A stretch of 9,295 nucleotides of DNA from DAOVRD01 sp964605915 (GCA_964605915.1 CAZSET010000162.1:1-9295); one strand, 5' to 3'. Positions 1 through 7,725 are shown, numbered from the stretch's first letter. Program-made: numbers and translations. Notes: generated by a model not told the origin, from the sequence alone.

Positions 1-1
1 C

Positions 2-502
2 AGGCGCCGCTTCATCTTGGTGGAGATGGATGCAACCATTGCCCGTGAAGTCACCAGAACACGCCTCGAACGAGTGGGGCGGGGATACACAAGACCGGGA
101 GGTGCCGTTGTTGAGTCGCTTGGCGGGGGCTTCCGCTACTGCACGCTCGGGCCTACGTTGTTTGATGAAACGGGCAGGATCAGAAACGAAGTTTCCTTCG
201 CAGAACTGGCAGCACATGTCTACTTCGCCGAGACAGGCGAGCCAATCCCGAAGCGGAAGGACGGGAGGACGCCGCTCCTAGGCGTGCATAACGGGACGGC
301 GATCTACCTGCTCTACAACGGCATTCTGAAGGATAGGTCCCCGCACGGAGGCAACGCTCTGACCCGCGCCGTGTCGGCGCAGTTGCCATCCCACGACGGA
401 CCGAAGGTCATCTACGGCACGAGCTGCCGGCTCGGCGCGAGTCGGCTCAGGGAGGAGAGGATCACGTTCCGGCAAATCCCGTATCAGGTGAGGGTGCGCT
501 GA
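2..502 (+). CDS. mod: Type III restriction-modification DNA methyltransferase (Mod subunit), C-terminal part
   Basis: This is the 3' end of a gene that starts upstream of the window; 166 codons are visible, ending in TGA. The first residues read RRFILVEMD. In beta-class adenine methyltransferases of type III systems this is the strand just after the SAM-binding FxGSGTT motif, and the glutamate is the expected motif II acid that contacts SAM. The part after it (GGGFRYCTLG, then a stretch ending AETGEPIP) matches my memory of Mod C-termini. The TTG at 17 is therefore not a real start. The catalytic DPPY motif and the target-recognition domain must lie upstream and cannot be checked. Mod would methylate the asymmetric recognition site and gives the Mod-Res complex its specificity. 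The stop overlaps the res start by one base (TGATG), so the two are probably translationally coupled. Confidence 0.88.
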   Translation, partial: RRRFILVEMDATIAREVTRTRLERVGRGYTRPGGAVVESLGGGFRYCTLGPTLFDETGRIRNEVSFAELAAHVYFAETGEPIPKRKDGRTPLLGVHNGTAIYLLYNGILKDRSPHGGNALTRAVSAQLPSHDGPKVIYGTSCRLGASRLREERITFRQIPYQVRVR

Positions 503-3111
503 TGCTTGTCCTCAAGGAGTACCAGCAACGGGCATTGGAGGACCTGCGTTCCTATTTCGTGGAGTGCCAGCGCAGCCGCGATGCCGATGCCTCCTTCTAC
601 GTAGTCACTGAAAGAACGCTCGGTCAGCGGGTGGCCTACAAGCCCGTTCAGGAACTCCCGGGGCTTCCCTATGTGTGCATCCGCATGCCGACCGGTGGCG
701 GAAAGACGCTGGTCGCCTGTCACTCAGTTGCGGTGGCTGCTACGGACCTGCTGCATGCGGACACGCCCGTCGTGCTGTGGCTCGTGCCATCGAACGCCAT
801 CCTACAGCAGACGTTGAACGCACTGAAGGACCGCAACCATGCGTATCGCCAGGCGGTCGAAGCGGACGCGAATGCGGTCAACGTGCTCGATGTCGAGGAA
901 GCGTTGTACGTGAAGCGGGCCGACCTGGACGCGGGCACGACGATCATCGTGTCAACCATCCAGTCATTCCGGGTAGAAGACACGGTCGGTCGGCGTGTGT
1001 ATCGCGACAACGGCAGCCTCATGGATCACTTTGAGGGGCTTGCGCCAGACGTGCTGGACGAGTTGGAGCATGGCCTAGGAGGGAACTTGCTGCACTCCCT
1101 CGCGAACGTGCTCCAACTGCGGCGCCCGATCGTGATCGTTGACGAGGCCCACAACGCCCGTACGGACCTGTCGTTCGAGACATTGTCACGCTTTGCACCG
1201 TCATGCATCATCGAGTTCACGGCGACGCCGGCGCGGGAAGACCACGCGAGTAATGTCCTGCACACTGCGTCGGCGGCGGAGTTGAACGCCGAAGAGATGA
1301 TCAAGATGCCGATCAGACTGGAGACACGCCAGGACTGGAAGGAACTGCTGTCCGACGCCATCGCCTGCCGCAACGGGCTGGAGCAGGAGGCCGTAGAGGA
1401 GCGCAAGGAGAGCGGCGAGTACATCCGGCCGGTTATGCTGCTCCAGGCTGAATCGCGCCTGCAGGATCACGAACGCATAACGGTGGACGTTGTTGAGGAG
1501 TGTCTGCTGACCGACCATCGCATCCCGGAAGATCAGGTTGCCATTGCGACCGGCAGCCAGAAGGACCTCGAAGGTGTGGACGTTCTGAGCCCGGACTGTC
1601 CGATCCGCTACGTCATCACGGTGCAGGCGCTGCGCGAAGGATGGGATTGCCCGTTCGCCTACGTGCTCTGTAGCGTGGCTGAAGTCAGGTCGACCACGTG
1701 CGTCGAGCAGATACTGGGGAGGATTATGCGCCTTCCGCAGGCAACTTGGAAGGAGCACGACGCGCTCAACAGGGCGTATGCCTTCTCCGCGTCGCGGCAC
1801 TTCGTGGATGCTGCCGAGGCCCTGACGGACGCCCTTGTGGAGAACGGCTTCGAGCGGCAGGAGGCGCGGGACTTGATCGTCCAGACGCCCCGGCTCCAAA
1901 CGAGGCTCGCGGCGCTTTTTGTGGGGTCTGTCCCTGTGGACGTTCCGGAGTTGCCGGATACGGGGCAACTCCAGCCAGACGTGAAGAGAAAGGCGGTCGT
2001 CAATGCGGAAGAGAGGACCCTGACCTTCCAGGGAATCATGTCGCAGGACGAGCGGGAGGCGCTGAAGACCTGCTTTGAGACACAGGAAGGGAAGGCAGCG
2101 GTAGACAAGGCGTACCGGCTCTCGAATGGACTCTCCGAGGAAGATCACGGCACGGCGTCGGAACGCGGCGAACGGTTTGCGGTTCCCGTCCTTGCCATCA
2201 AGCAGGGGGACCTGTTCGAGCGGTTTGAGGAAACGCACTTCCTGGATCACCCGTGGCAACTGTCGAAGCGCGATCCTCAGATGACGGAACACGAGTTTGC
2301 CGGGGGGCCGAGAGTGGCCGACCTGGGGGAGATCTACGCAACCGACAAAGGAGACATCAAGTACCGCTTCATTTCGTCGGTGCAGGAGCGCATGACGCTA
2401 TTCGCCATGGACGAGGGCTGGACGGAAGCGGCACTGGTGCATTGGCTGGACAGCAGTATTCCGCATCGGGATATCGACCCCAGCGAAAGTGGGATCTTCA
2501 TCACCGGTGTAGTGCACCACTTGATCGAGACCCGCGGCATGATGCTGGAACAGTTGGTCCGGGACAAGTATCGACTGCGAGATGCAGTGGCGGCCAAGAT
2601 CGACGAATACCGTCAGAAGGCAAGGCAGGAAGCTTATCAGACGCTGCTCGATCCTGACTGCGAGACGCCGCTTGTTGTGACGCCCGAGGTGTGCTTCACG
2701 TATGATCCGCGCCAGTACCCATGGGGTGCGCTCTATCGGGGGCCATACGAGTTCCAGAACCACTACTACGTGCACGTCGGCGCTTTCGGCAGTGACGAGG
2801 AACTCCAGTGCGCGTGTCACATCGACCAGATGAAGGACATGGAGTTCTGGGTGCGGAATGTCGAGGCCCGGGAGAAGTATTCCTTCTGGCTCCAGACATC
2901 CAGCGACAAGTTCTACCCCGACTTCGTGGTGAAGCTACGCGACGGTCGCTATCTCGTGGTCGAATACAAGGGCGCGCACCTTTGGAGCAACGACGACTCC
3001 AGAGAGAAGCGTGCCCTCGGGGAACTGTGGATGGAGCGGAGTCGTGGCAAGTGCCTCTTCGTGATGCCCAAAGGCCCGGACTTCGGCGCTATTGACGCTC
3101 GAATCCGCTAA
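502..3111 (+). CDS. res: Type III restriction enzyme, Res subunit (SF2 helicase plus endonuclease)
   Basis: A complete 869-residue protein that translocates along or diffuses on DNA using ATP and cleaves it near unmethylated sites in complex with Mod. Visible motifs are Walker A PTGGGKT (63-69), the DEAH box (214-217), motif III FTATP (239-243), a motif V-like ALREGWDCP (376-384) and motif VI with the arginines of QILGRIMRLP (403-412). The C-terminal domain has a PD-(D/E)xK nuclease signature, with PD at 806-807 and E821-Y-K823. All key residues of both activities are therefore present. The length is near the lower end for Res proteins, which are commonly 900-1000 residues. The ATG overlaps the mod stop. 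It ends with TAA nine bases before the end of the convergent glycoside hydrolase gene. I see no frameshift or internal stop, so the subunit looks functional. Confidence 0.93.
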   Translation: MLVLKEYQQRALEDLRSYFVECQRSRDADASFYVVTERTLGQRVAYKPVQELPGLPYVCIRMPTGGGKTLVACHSVAVAATDLLHADTPVVLWLVPSNAILQQTLNALKDRNHAYRQAVEADANAVNVLDVEEALYVKRADLDAGTTIIVSTIQSFRVEDTVGRRVYRDNGSLMDHFEGLAPDVLDELEHGLGGNLLHSLANVLQLRRPIVIVDEAHNARTDLSFETLSRFAPSCIIEFTATPAREDHASNVLHTASAAELNAEEMIKMPIRLETRQDWKELLSDAIACRNGLEQEAVEERKESGEYIRPVMLLQAESRLQDHERITVDVVEECLLTDHRIPEDQVAIATGSQKDLEGVDVLSPDCPIRYVITVQALREGWDCPFAYVLCSVAEVRSTTCVEQILGRIMRLPQATWKEHDALNRAYAFSASRHFVDAAEALTDALVENGFERQEARDLIVQTPRLQTRLAALFVGSVPVDVPELPDTGQLQPDVKRKAVVNAEERTLTFQGIMSQDEREALKTCFETQEGKAAVDKAYRLSNGLSEEDHGTASERGERFAVPVLAIKQGDLFERFEETHFLDHPWQLSKRDPQMTEHEFAGGPRVADLGEIYATDKGDIKYRFISSVQERMTLFAMDEGWTEAALVHWLDSSIPHRDIDPSESGIFITGVVHHLIETRGMMLEQLVRDKYRLRDAVAAKIDEYRQKARQEAYQTLLDPDCETPLVVTPEVCFTYDPRQYPWGALYRGPYEFQNHYYVHVGAFGSDEELQCACHIDQMKDMEFWVRNVEAREKYSFWLQTSSDKFYPDFVVKLRDGRYLVVEYKGAHLWSNDDSREKRALGELWMERSRGKCLFVMPKGPDFGAIDARIR

Positions 3112-3120
3112 CGGCGCCCC

Positions 3121-4659
3121 TCACCACTCCGCCTTCTCGTTCTTCGCGAACCAGTCCAGCAGCAACTGCTTGCGCTTGGTGGGCTCGGCCGTCGGCGTGC
3201 GGTCCTGCTGATCGGGACCGTGCTCGACGCTCCAGCCGTCCCACTCGCGGTAGGCGTGATACGACCAGTCCCACCCGTATTCCTCGAACAGCTCGATGCA
3301 GTCGCGCAGGTAGTTGTACGCGCTTTCCCCCGGCGCCCAGCGGATGGCGCTGAACTCGCCCACGTGGATGTGGACGTTGAACTCGCGCTGGAAGTCGATG
3401 GCCGGCGCCATCGCCTCGCGCAGACTCTCCTTGTCCCACCGCACGCCGCCGATCGTGCCCGGATACTCGACGCCGCCCGGATTGCCGTGGATCGTCTGGT
3501 GGGTGAACGCGTGCGGCTGATACATGTGGAAGCCGTAGATGACGCGGTCAAGCTCGAGCGGCACCAGAGAGTCGAACCCGCCGCAGCCGCCCCACGGGCC
3601 GGGCTCGAAGAGGACGGGCTTGCCCGGCTCGATCTCGCGGATGGCCCGCGTGACGCGCGTGAATAGCTCCGGCCAGGTGACCACGCCGGGGCCGGGCGGC
3701 GGCTCGACCGGCTCGTTCAGCAGGTCATAGGCCCAGATGCACTTGCGCCCCTTGTAGCGCCGCGCCAGGCGCTGCCAGACCTCGACCAGCTTGTCCTGGC
3801 ACTTCGGGTCGGTGAAGAGCGGGCAGACGCCGCCCTGGACGCGCCCGCCGGGCGGCGTGTGCAGGTCCAGCAGCACCAGCAGCCCGTACTTCTCGCACAG
3901 GTCCACGCCCCTGTCGATCTCCGGCAGCATCCCGTCGAGCCACTCGTCGAAGGCGTCCAGGTCGCGGGCCCATTCCTCGGCGGGCTGCATGGGCACCCAG
4001 TTGATCTGGAGCCGCACGTGGTTGCCGGCCCATTCCTCGGCGAACGTTCGGACGTTCTCCTCGTTGGTGGTCGGCCCGTGCATGGCGCCCCGCAGGCGGG
4101 GCAGATCGTGTCCCTTGAACATGGTCTCCTGCCTCCTGCCGCCGGGAACCGGGCGGCCGACGCGAATCTCCAAATCGTCGAACCAGGCGCGCCCGCTGAC
4201 CTCTTCCAGGCCGAGCACAAGCGTCGCGCGGTGCGTGTCCATCGGAACGCGCAATGCCTGGCTGACCTTGCGCCAGCCGAACGTGCCCACGTCGAGCGGG
4301 AGCTGGGGGTATTGGCGCCCCTCGCCCACGTCCAGGATGAGCATGACCTTGATGCCGTTCCAGTGGTTCGGCTTCTCGCTCACGTCCTCGGCGCGGACGG
4401 CGGCGCTCAGAGTCACGAGCTTGCCGGCCAGTCGCTCTGCGGGCAGCGTGACGCGCCGATTGGCGCTCCCGGTGCGCTCGCTTTTCTCGATCAGGAGCGC
4501 CTGCGTTCCGCGATAGCCGGAGTCGAGTCTTCCCGCGTGCCCTTCGGTCAGCGCCCACTGCTCCGGCGAATCGAAATCCAGCCGGAGCAATGGCTCATTG
4601 CCCGCGGAGGCCGTGGCGCACGAACACGCCAGCACTGCGACAAACAGTACGTGCCTCAT
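3121..4659 (-). CDS. Secreted GH5-like glycoside hydrolase with N-terminal beta-sandwich module
   Basis: A 512-residue protein. I chose the start at 4659, not the longer frame to 4851, because MRHVLFVAVL begins a clear signal peptide (about 1-19, probable cleavage after ATASA) and a GGAGGGG ribosome site lies 3-4 bases upstream. Residues about 24-168 look like a CBM-type jelly roll, with FDSPEQW near the start and AWFDDLEI at the end. The rest is a TIM-barrel hydrolase of the cellulase/GH5 type. YDLLNEP (311-317) supplies the acid/base E316, HVGEF (432-436) the nucleophile E435, and FHMY (377-380) the conserved His/Tyr. It probably hydrolyses a beta-linked polysaccharide outside the cytoplasm; the substrate (glucan, mannan or other) cannot be read from the sequence. 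It is divergent from the TIR gene and convergent with res. A lipoprotein signal is possible (VLAC), but the lipobox is poor. Confidence 0.85.
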   Translation of the reverse strand: MRHVLFVAVLACSCATASAGNEPLLRLDFDSPEQWALTEGHAGRLDSGYRGTQALLIEKSERTGSANRRVTLPAERLAGKLVTLSAAVRAEDVSEKPNHWNGIKVMLILDVGEGRQYPQLPLDVGTFGWRKVSQALRVPMDTHRATLVLGLEEVSGRAWFDDLEIRVGRPVPGGRRQETMFKGHDLPRLRGAMHGPTTNEENVRTFAEEWAGNHVRLQINWVPMQPAEEWARDLDAFDEWLDGMLPEIDRGVDLCEKYGLLVLLDLHTPPGGRVQGGVCPLFTDPKCQDKLVEVWQRLARRYKGRKCIWAYDLLNEPVEPPPGPGVVTWPELFTRVTRAIREIEPGKPVLFEPGPWGGCGGFDSLVPLELDRVIYGFHMYQPHAFTHQTIHGNPGGVEYPGTIGGVRWDKESLREAMAPAIDFQREFNVHIHVGEFSAIRWAPGESAYNYLRDCIELFEEYGWDWSYHAYREWDGWSVEHGPDQQDRTPTAEPTKRKQLLLDWFAKNEKAEW

Positions 4660-4662
4660 CTT

Positions 4663-4669
4663 CCCCTCC
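4663..4669 (-). promoter_or_regulatory. Ribosome binding site that fixes the GH5-like start
   Basis: Read on the minus strand this is GGAGGGG followed by a short spacer and ATG at 4659. It supports the internal start, which removes 64 implausible N-terminal residues and leaves a signal peptide first. Confidence 0.7.
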
Positions 4670-4796
4670 GTCTGTGGTAGTCCGGAGGGCGATTCTCCCC
4701 TCTGGGTGGGCGTTGGGCAAGTGACTTTCGCCATCCCGACGAACCACATTGCAACCGTCTCCAGCGCGGTCAGGCTTCCCTGGGACGATGAGCTTG

Positions 4797-4810
4797 ACTG
4801 ACCGGTCAGT
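4797..4810. promoter_or_regulatory. Perfect 14-bp palindrome, probable operator
   Basis: ACTGACCGGTCAGT is identical to its reverse complement. It lies in the divergent region between the GH5-like gene and the TIR gene, 59 bases before the TIR ATG, and covers the place where the -35 box of the TIR promoter should be. Such uninterrupted GC-centred palindromes are typical of TetR-type repressor operators. That assignment is inference, and no regulator gene is in the window. There is no T-run, so it is not an intrinsic terminator. Confidence 0.5.
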
Positions 4811-4832
4811 GGCGCGCACAATGGGTTATAAG
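4804..4832 (+). promoter_or_regulatory. Putative promoter of the TIR gene
   Basis: A good -10 box, TATAAG (4827-4832), lies 36 bases before the TIR start. The -35 region at 17-base spacing (4804-4809, GGTCAG) is poor by consensus and falls inside the palindrome. This fits a weak promoter that an operator-bound protein would block. Confidence 0.4.
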
Positions 4833-4868
4833 CAGGGATGTGCACGTGCAATTGGGGGATAGGATGCT

Positions 4869-5441
4869 ATGCTGACAGAAGTACATACGATCCGTTGCGC
4901 TGGGAAGAAAGAGATCCCTCCGGCCACGCAACTGGAGATCAGGCTGGGGAGGGCCGTCGGTACCGTCAACGTCGCCGTGAAGCTGCCAGGCCAAGCTGAC
5001 TGGTCATATCTCGGTGACCTAGCGGTTGTCAACGGAGTACTCGAGCTCCCTCTGAGGCTCGTCTTCTTCTCGTATGCCCGGGAGGACGAGGCCCGTGTAG
5101 TAGCTCTTGCCGAGCGCCTATGGAGAGATGGCTTCCTGACCTGGGTAGACAGAAAGGACCTGCTGCCAGGAGACGACTGGCAGCGGCGGATCGAAGATGC
5201 GATAGAGAGAGCGGACTTCGTGCTTGTGTTCTTATCGGAGATTAGCTGTGCCAAGGCCGGCTATGTGCACAAGGAGATGAGGGCGGCCCTGCGTCAGGCG
5301 GAGATGAAGCCGATGGCGGAGCGTTACATCATCCCCGTTCTTCTGGAGCCTTGCGCACCGCCAAGGGAACTCAGACAGTTCCACTGGCTGCATCTATGGG
5401 AGGATGGTGCCTTCGAACGGTTGAAACGCGCCCTCGCCTAG
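4869..5441 (+). CDS. TIR-domain protein, probable NADase-type defence effector
   Basis: A 190-residue cytoplasmic protein with no signal peptide or membrane segment. The TIR domain spans about 64-190. It opens with LVFFSYAREDEA (64-75, beta-A and box 1), continues with DRKDLLPGDDW (94-104, BB-loop region) and then VLVFLSEISCAKAGYVHKEM (118-137). E136 is at the position of the catalytic glutamate of TIR NADases, and the serines at 123 and 126 fit the usual LSxxS pattern. The Trp often found before this glutamate is Tyr132 here. Residues 1-63 form a small beta-rich extension with no recognised domain; ending in VVNGVLELPLR, it runs straight into the TIR. The ATG at 4869 follows a GGGGGATAGG stretch, and an ATG five bases upstream meets a stop at once. 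The stop is TAG. Bacterial TIR proteins commonly cleave NAD+ in antiphage defence; a defence role here is inferred from the fold and the adjacent type III R-M genes. Confidence 0.85.
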   Translation: MLTEVHTIRCAGKKEIPPATQLEIRLGRAVGTVNVAVKLPGQADWSYLGDLAVVNGVLELPLRLVFFSYAREDEARVVALAERLWRDGFLTWVDRKDLLPGDDWQRRIEDAIERADFVLVFLSEISCAKAGYVHKEMRAALRQAEMKPMAERYIIPVLLEPCAPPRELRQFHWLHLWEDGAFERLKRALA

Positions 5442-5501
5442 CCAGGTAGGCAGGGGCCGAGAAGACCTTTTCTGTCATCGCCAAATCAGCGATCCAACCT
5501 C

Positions 5502-6275
5502 ATGAACGATCCACATGTAGAAGCCCTATACTACAGCGTCGCCGAAGGCCCTGAAGACGACTACGATAATGCCCCCCCATTTGAAGATGAGACCGATGAT
5601 TTCGTGGTCTCCATAGAGGCCGACACGGCCACATTCAAGATGAAGAGTCACTATGCTACGGTTGATGAGGCCAGGCCCGTTGTCGAATCCTACCTGCGCA
5701 GGTGGGAGGTGATAATAGGGTTGGAACACGCACCGGGCGTGCTTGCCTTTGCTTTCAGTACTGCGGATGTGGTCGACCGCGCCCCGCCAGAGGGTGCTCC
5801 CCGTGTGTTGGGATTGCATGCAGAACTGCGGATCCGGGCAACGGTCGAAGCCAAGGGCCATGTGTCGCACAACGCGTACCCATCGCGCCCTGGCGCGTTC
5901 TTCCTTTCCCCGGACGTCGAGGTGATGTACGAGCGCTACAAAGATGCTTGCCGCAACCGCGAGAAGCTTCTCCCAATGGTGTACTTCTGTCTCACTACGC
6001 TAGAGCGTCGTGCCGGCAGCAGGGATGCCGCATCTCGAAAGTACCGAATAGGCAAAGACGTACTGAAGAAGCTCGGAGAACTCACTTCGGCCAAAGGAAG
6101 CCCCAGTGAGGCGCGCAAGGCACCCAAGAATGGGACCTTCGTGGACCTCTCGTCTGCCGAATCGCATTGGCTTCGCGCTGCCGTGAAGGCGATCATCCGT
6201 CGCGCAGGAGAGATGGTCTGCTGTTCTCCTCGTGAAATCCATCAGCTGACAATGGATGATCTGCCGCCTCTGTAA
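5502..6275 (+). CDS. Conserved-looking protein of unknown function downstream of the TIR gene
   Basis: A 257-residue soluble protein whose function I do not recognise. The N-terminus is strongly acidic (about 15-36). A mixed alpha/beta region follows (about 34-115), containing the phrase VESYLRRWEVIIGLE near 61-75. The C-terminal half is mainly helical (about 135-240), with MYERYKDACRNREKLLPMVY at 142-161 and an aromatic/basic helix around SHWLRAAVKAIIRRAGE (221-237). It ends in TMDDLPPL. This pattern reminds me of an unnamed family of similar length in diverse bacteria, but I cannot confirm that. It lies 60 bases after the TIR stop, in the same frame, with no good Shine-Dalgarno sequence before its ATG, so it may depend on coupling to TIR translation or on readthrough. 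It ends in TAA, 27 bases before the convergent gene. Its position suggests a partner of the TIR protein; that is inference. Confidence 0.75.
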   Translation: MNDPHVEALYYSVAEGPEDDYDNAPPFEDETDDFVVSIEADTATFKMKSHYATVDEARPVVESYLRRWEVIIGLEHAPGVLAFAFSTADVVDRAPPEGAPRVLGLHAELRIRATVEAKGHVSHNAYPSRPGAFFLSPDVEVMYERYKDACRNREKLLPMVYFCLTTLERRAGSRDAASRKYRIGKDVLKKLGELTSAKGSPSEARKAPKNGTFVDLSSAESHWLRAAVKAIIRRAGEMVCCSPREIHQLTMDDLPPL

Positions 6276-6302
6276 GTTGCACGCGCCAGTTTGCGGGGCT
6301 TA

Positions 6303-7643
6303 TCAGACGCGTGCACTGGGGGAATCGGGCCAGCCGGTAGAAACGCTGCGTGGTCGCCGCGGGCGCGCCGCACACGCCGTCATGTCCCGCCCGTCCTGCG
6401 CCACGAGGAGCCTGGCGGCGCGGGCGGCCACGAGCTGGCAGGGGAGGCAGTAGGGAGCCTTCTGGCGGCCTGGCCAGAACGTGACCTGCTCATATGCGGT
6501 CAGATGCCCTTCGGCCTGGTGGAACGCCACGTGGCCGAACAGGCTGCGCAGGAAATCGTCTTTCCGGCCCAGATTCCACACGCCGTAAAGGTAATCGGCG
6601 AGCGGCCAATCGTCCAGCCACCCCGCGAACCGCGTCATGCCCAGCAGCTGTCCCCCTGCCGAGAGGCGGGCGTCGACCAATCGGTTCGCCCATGGCTCCG
6701 GCAGTATCCCGCTGGACAGCAGTTCGGGGTAGTACCGGTAGTTGGTGTACGAGGCCAGCCGCGTGGCAGTCAGGGAGTCCGGCCGCTCGGCCGGTCCCAC
6801 GCGCGGGGGGAGCCACCAGTCCCCGCCCTCCGCCGGCCACGTCCGGGCGATCGCTGCCAGCGTGTCCTCGGCGAGCGCGGCTGCCTTCTCGCGGGACTCG
6901 CCAACGCGGCCGCCTGCCTCGGCCCCAAGCCGCGAACAGAGCTCCGCCCAGCTCGTCAGTCCCCTCGCCGCCCACGCGTTGTTATGGAAGTACCTGCCGG
7001 GCGCACCGCTTTCGTCCGCCTCCGGAATGCCGGGGATGAGGCCGTCGTCGCCTTCCGCCTCGGCGCGGAGGCGAAGGAGGTGCCCGGCCATGCGGGCCAG
7101 GCCGGCGCTCCCTGCGTCCCACCATCCTGCCGGCCCCGCCCGCTTCTCCAGTACGTCCGCCAGGTGAAGGACCTGCCCGTACTCCGCGATGGACGGCGCG
7201 TAGTAATCGATTGTGCCGTCGGCCCGGACGAAGTGAGACAGCCAGTATTCGAACAGCCGACTCGCGCGCTCCGTCAGGCCCCACGCGGACAGCGCGTCCA
7301 CGGCGGCGATGATCGTCGGCGGGAACCCCTCGTGCTCGGGCTGGCTGTACATCCCGGCGCCGTATCTCGGGTGATCCCCCCGGAACGTGAGGTCGATGGA
7401 GGCAAGCCCCACTTTGACCGACAGGTCCAGGAACTCGTGGCCCGTGTCGACCTCGGGATGCGTCGCGAGGCGGTCGACCTCCCGCTCCATGACATCCGGG
7501 TCGAGCGCGGGTTCCCCGACCGTGCGCGGCGAGCAGAGATCCAGCATCCTGGTCAGGTCAGGGATCGCCAGCTCGCTCACGGCGGGATCTTCGCGCAGGC
7601 GCTGCCAGTTCTCGACCCATTCCGGCCCGCGCGGTGATGTCAT
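6303..7643 (-). CDS. Probable six-hairpin (alpha/alpha-barrel) glycosidase-like protein
   Basis: A 446-residue protein without a signal peptide. The sequence is helical and rich in aromatics and glycine, as in (alpha/alpha)6-barrel glycosidases. Clusters include HPRYGAGMYSQPEHEGFPPT (91-110), ADGTIDYYAPS (141-151), GRYFHNNAWAARGL (216-229), TNYRYYPELL (300-309) and a late AEGHLTAYEQVTFWPGR (377-393) followed by YCLPCQLVAARAARLL. I cannot assign a GH family or the catalytic acids with confidence; E104, D142, D146 and E385 are candidates by their setting. The ATG at 7643 has GGAGG nine bases upstream. The last 30 residues are Arg/Ala/Ser-rich and unlike the rest, so the native C-terminus may have been lost or shifted. 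Its style matches the GH5-like gene on the same strand, 1.6 kb downstream in its direction of transcription, with the TIR pair in between. Confidence 0.6.
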   Translation of the reverse strand: MTSPRGPEWVENWQRLREDPAVSELAIPDLTRMLDLCSPRTVGEPALDPDVMEREVDRLATHPEVDTGHEFLDLSVKVGLASIDLTFRGDHPRYGAGMYSQPEHEGFPPTIIAAVDALSAWGLTERASRLFEYWLSHFVRADGTIDYYAPSIAEYGQVLHLADVLEKRAGPAGWWDAGSAGLARMAGHLLRLRAEAEGDDGLIPGIPEADESGAPGRYFHNNAWAARGLTSWAELCSRLGAEAGGRVGESREKAAALAEDTLAAIARTWPAEGGDWWLPPRVGPAERPDSLTATRLASYTNYRYYPELLSSGILPEPWANRLVDARLSAGGQLLGMTRFAGWLDDWPLADYLYGVWNLGRKDDFLRSLFGHVAFHQAEGHLTAYEQVTFWPGRQKAPYCLPCQLVAARAARLLVAQDGRDMTACAARPRRPRSVSTGWPDSPSARV

Positions 7644-7704
7644 GTCTGCGGACCTCCAAGGAGGAAGGCGCCGCGTGCTGAACGTCGGGACGCGCTACGC
7701 AATT

Positions 7705-7725
7705 CTCGCGGCTTGGAATCGCGAG
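7705..7725. repeat. Inverted repeat with 6-bp arms, 9-base loop
   Basis: CTCGCG (7705-7710) and CGCGAG (7720-7725) are perfect inverted arms. They lie in the divergent intergenic region, 62 bases upstream of the minus-strand gene start. It could be a weak operator or a hairpin in that gene's leader. Arms this short in GC-rich DNA can arise by chance. Confidence 0.3.

Noticed and set aside
17..19. TTG at 17 as the start of the first gene
   Set aside because: The upstream codons from position 2 read RRFI, part of a conserved methyltransferase strand, so the gene begins outside the window.
1201..2292. Long minus-strand open frame inside res
   Set aside because: Lies entirely opposite the Res helicase coding sequence and has no recognisable motifs.
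3967..4042. Exact 16-bp direct repeat (3967-3982 and 4027-4042)
   Set aside because: Both copies encode AEEWA in the GH5-like protein; most likely chance reuse of codons or a minor internal repeat, not a mobile-element or attachment-site signal.
4794..4799. TTGACT as the -35 box of the TIR promoter
   Set aside because: It lies 27 bases from the -10 TATAAG, too far for a normal spacer.
4660..4851. N-terminal extension of the GH5-like gene to an ATG at 4851
   Set aside because: The extra 64 residues look non-coding and would bury the signal peptide; a strong ribosome site fits the start at 4659.
6291..7637. Long plus-strand open frame of 448 codons opposite the six-hairpin gene
   Set aside because: Pro/Arg-rich shadow frame of a GC-rich gene; the minus-strand frame has a ribosome site and protein-like composition.
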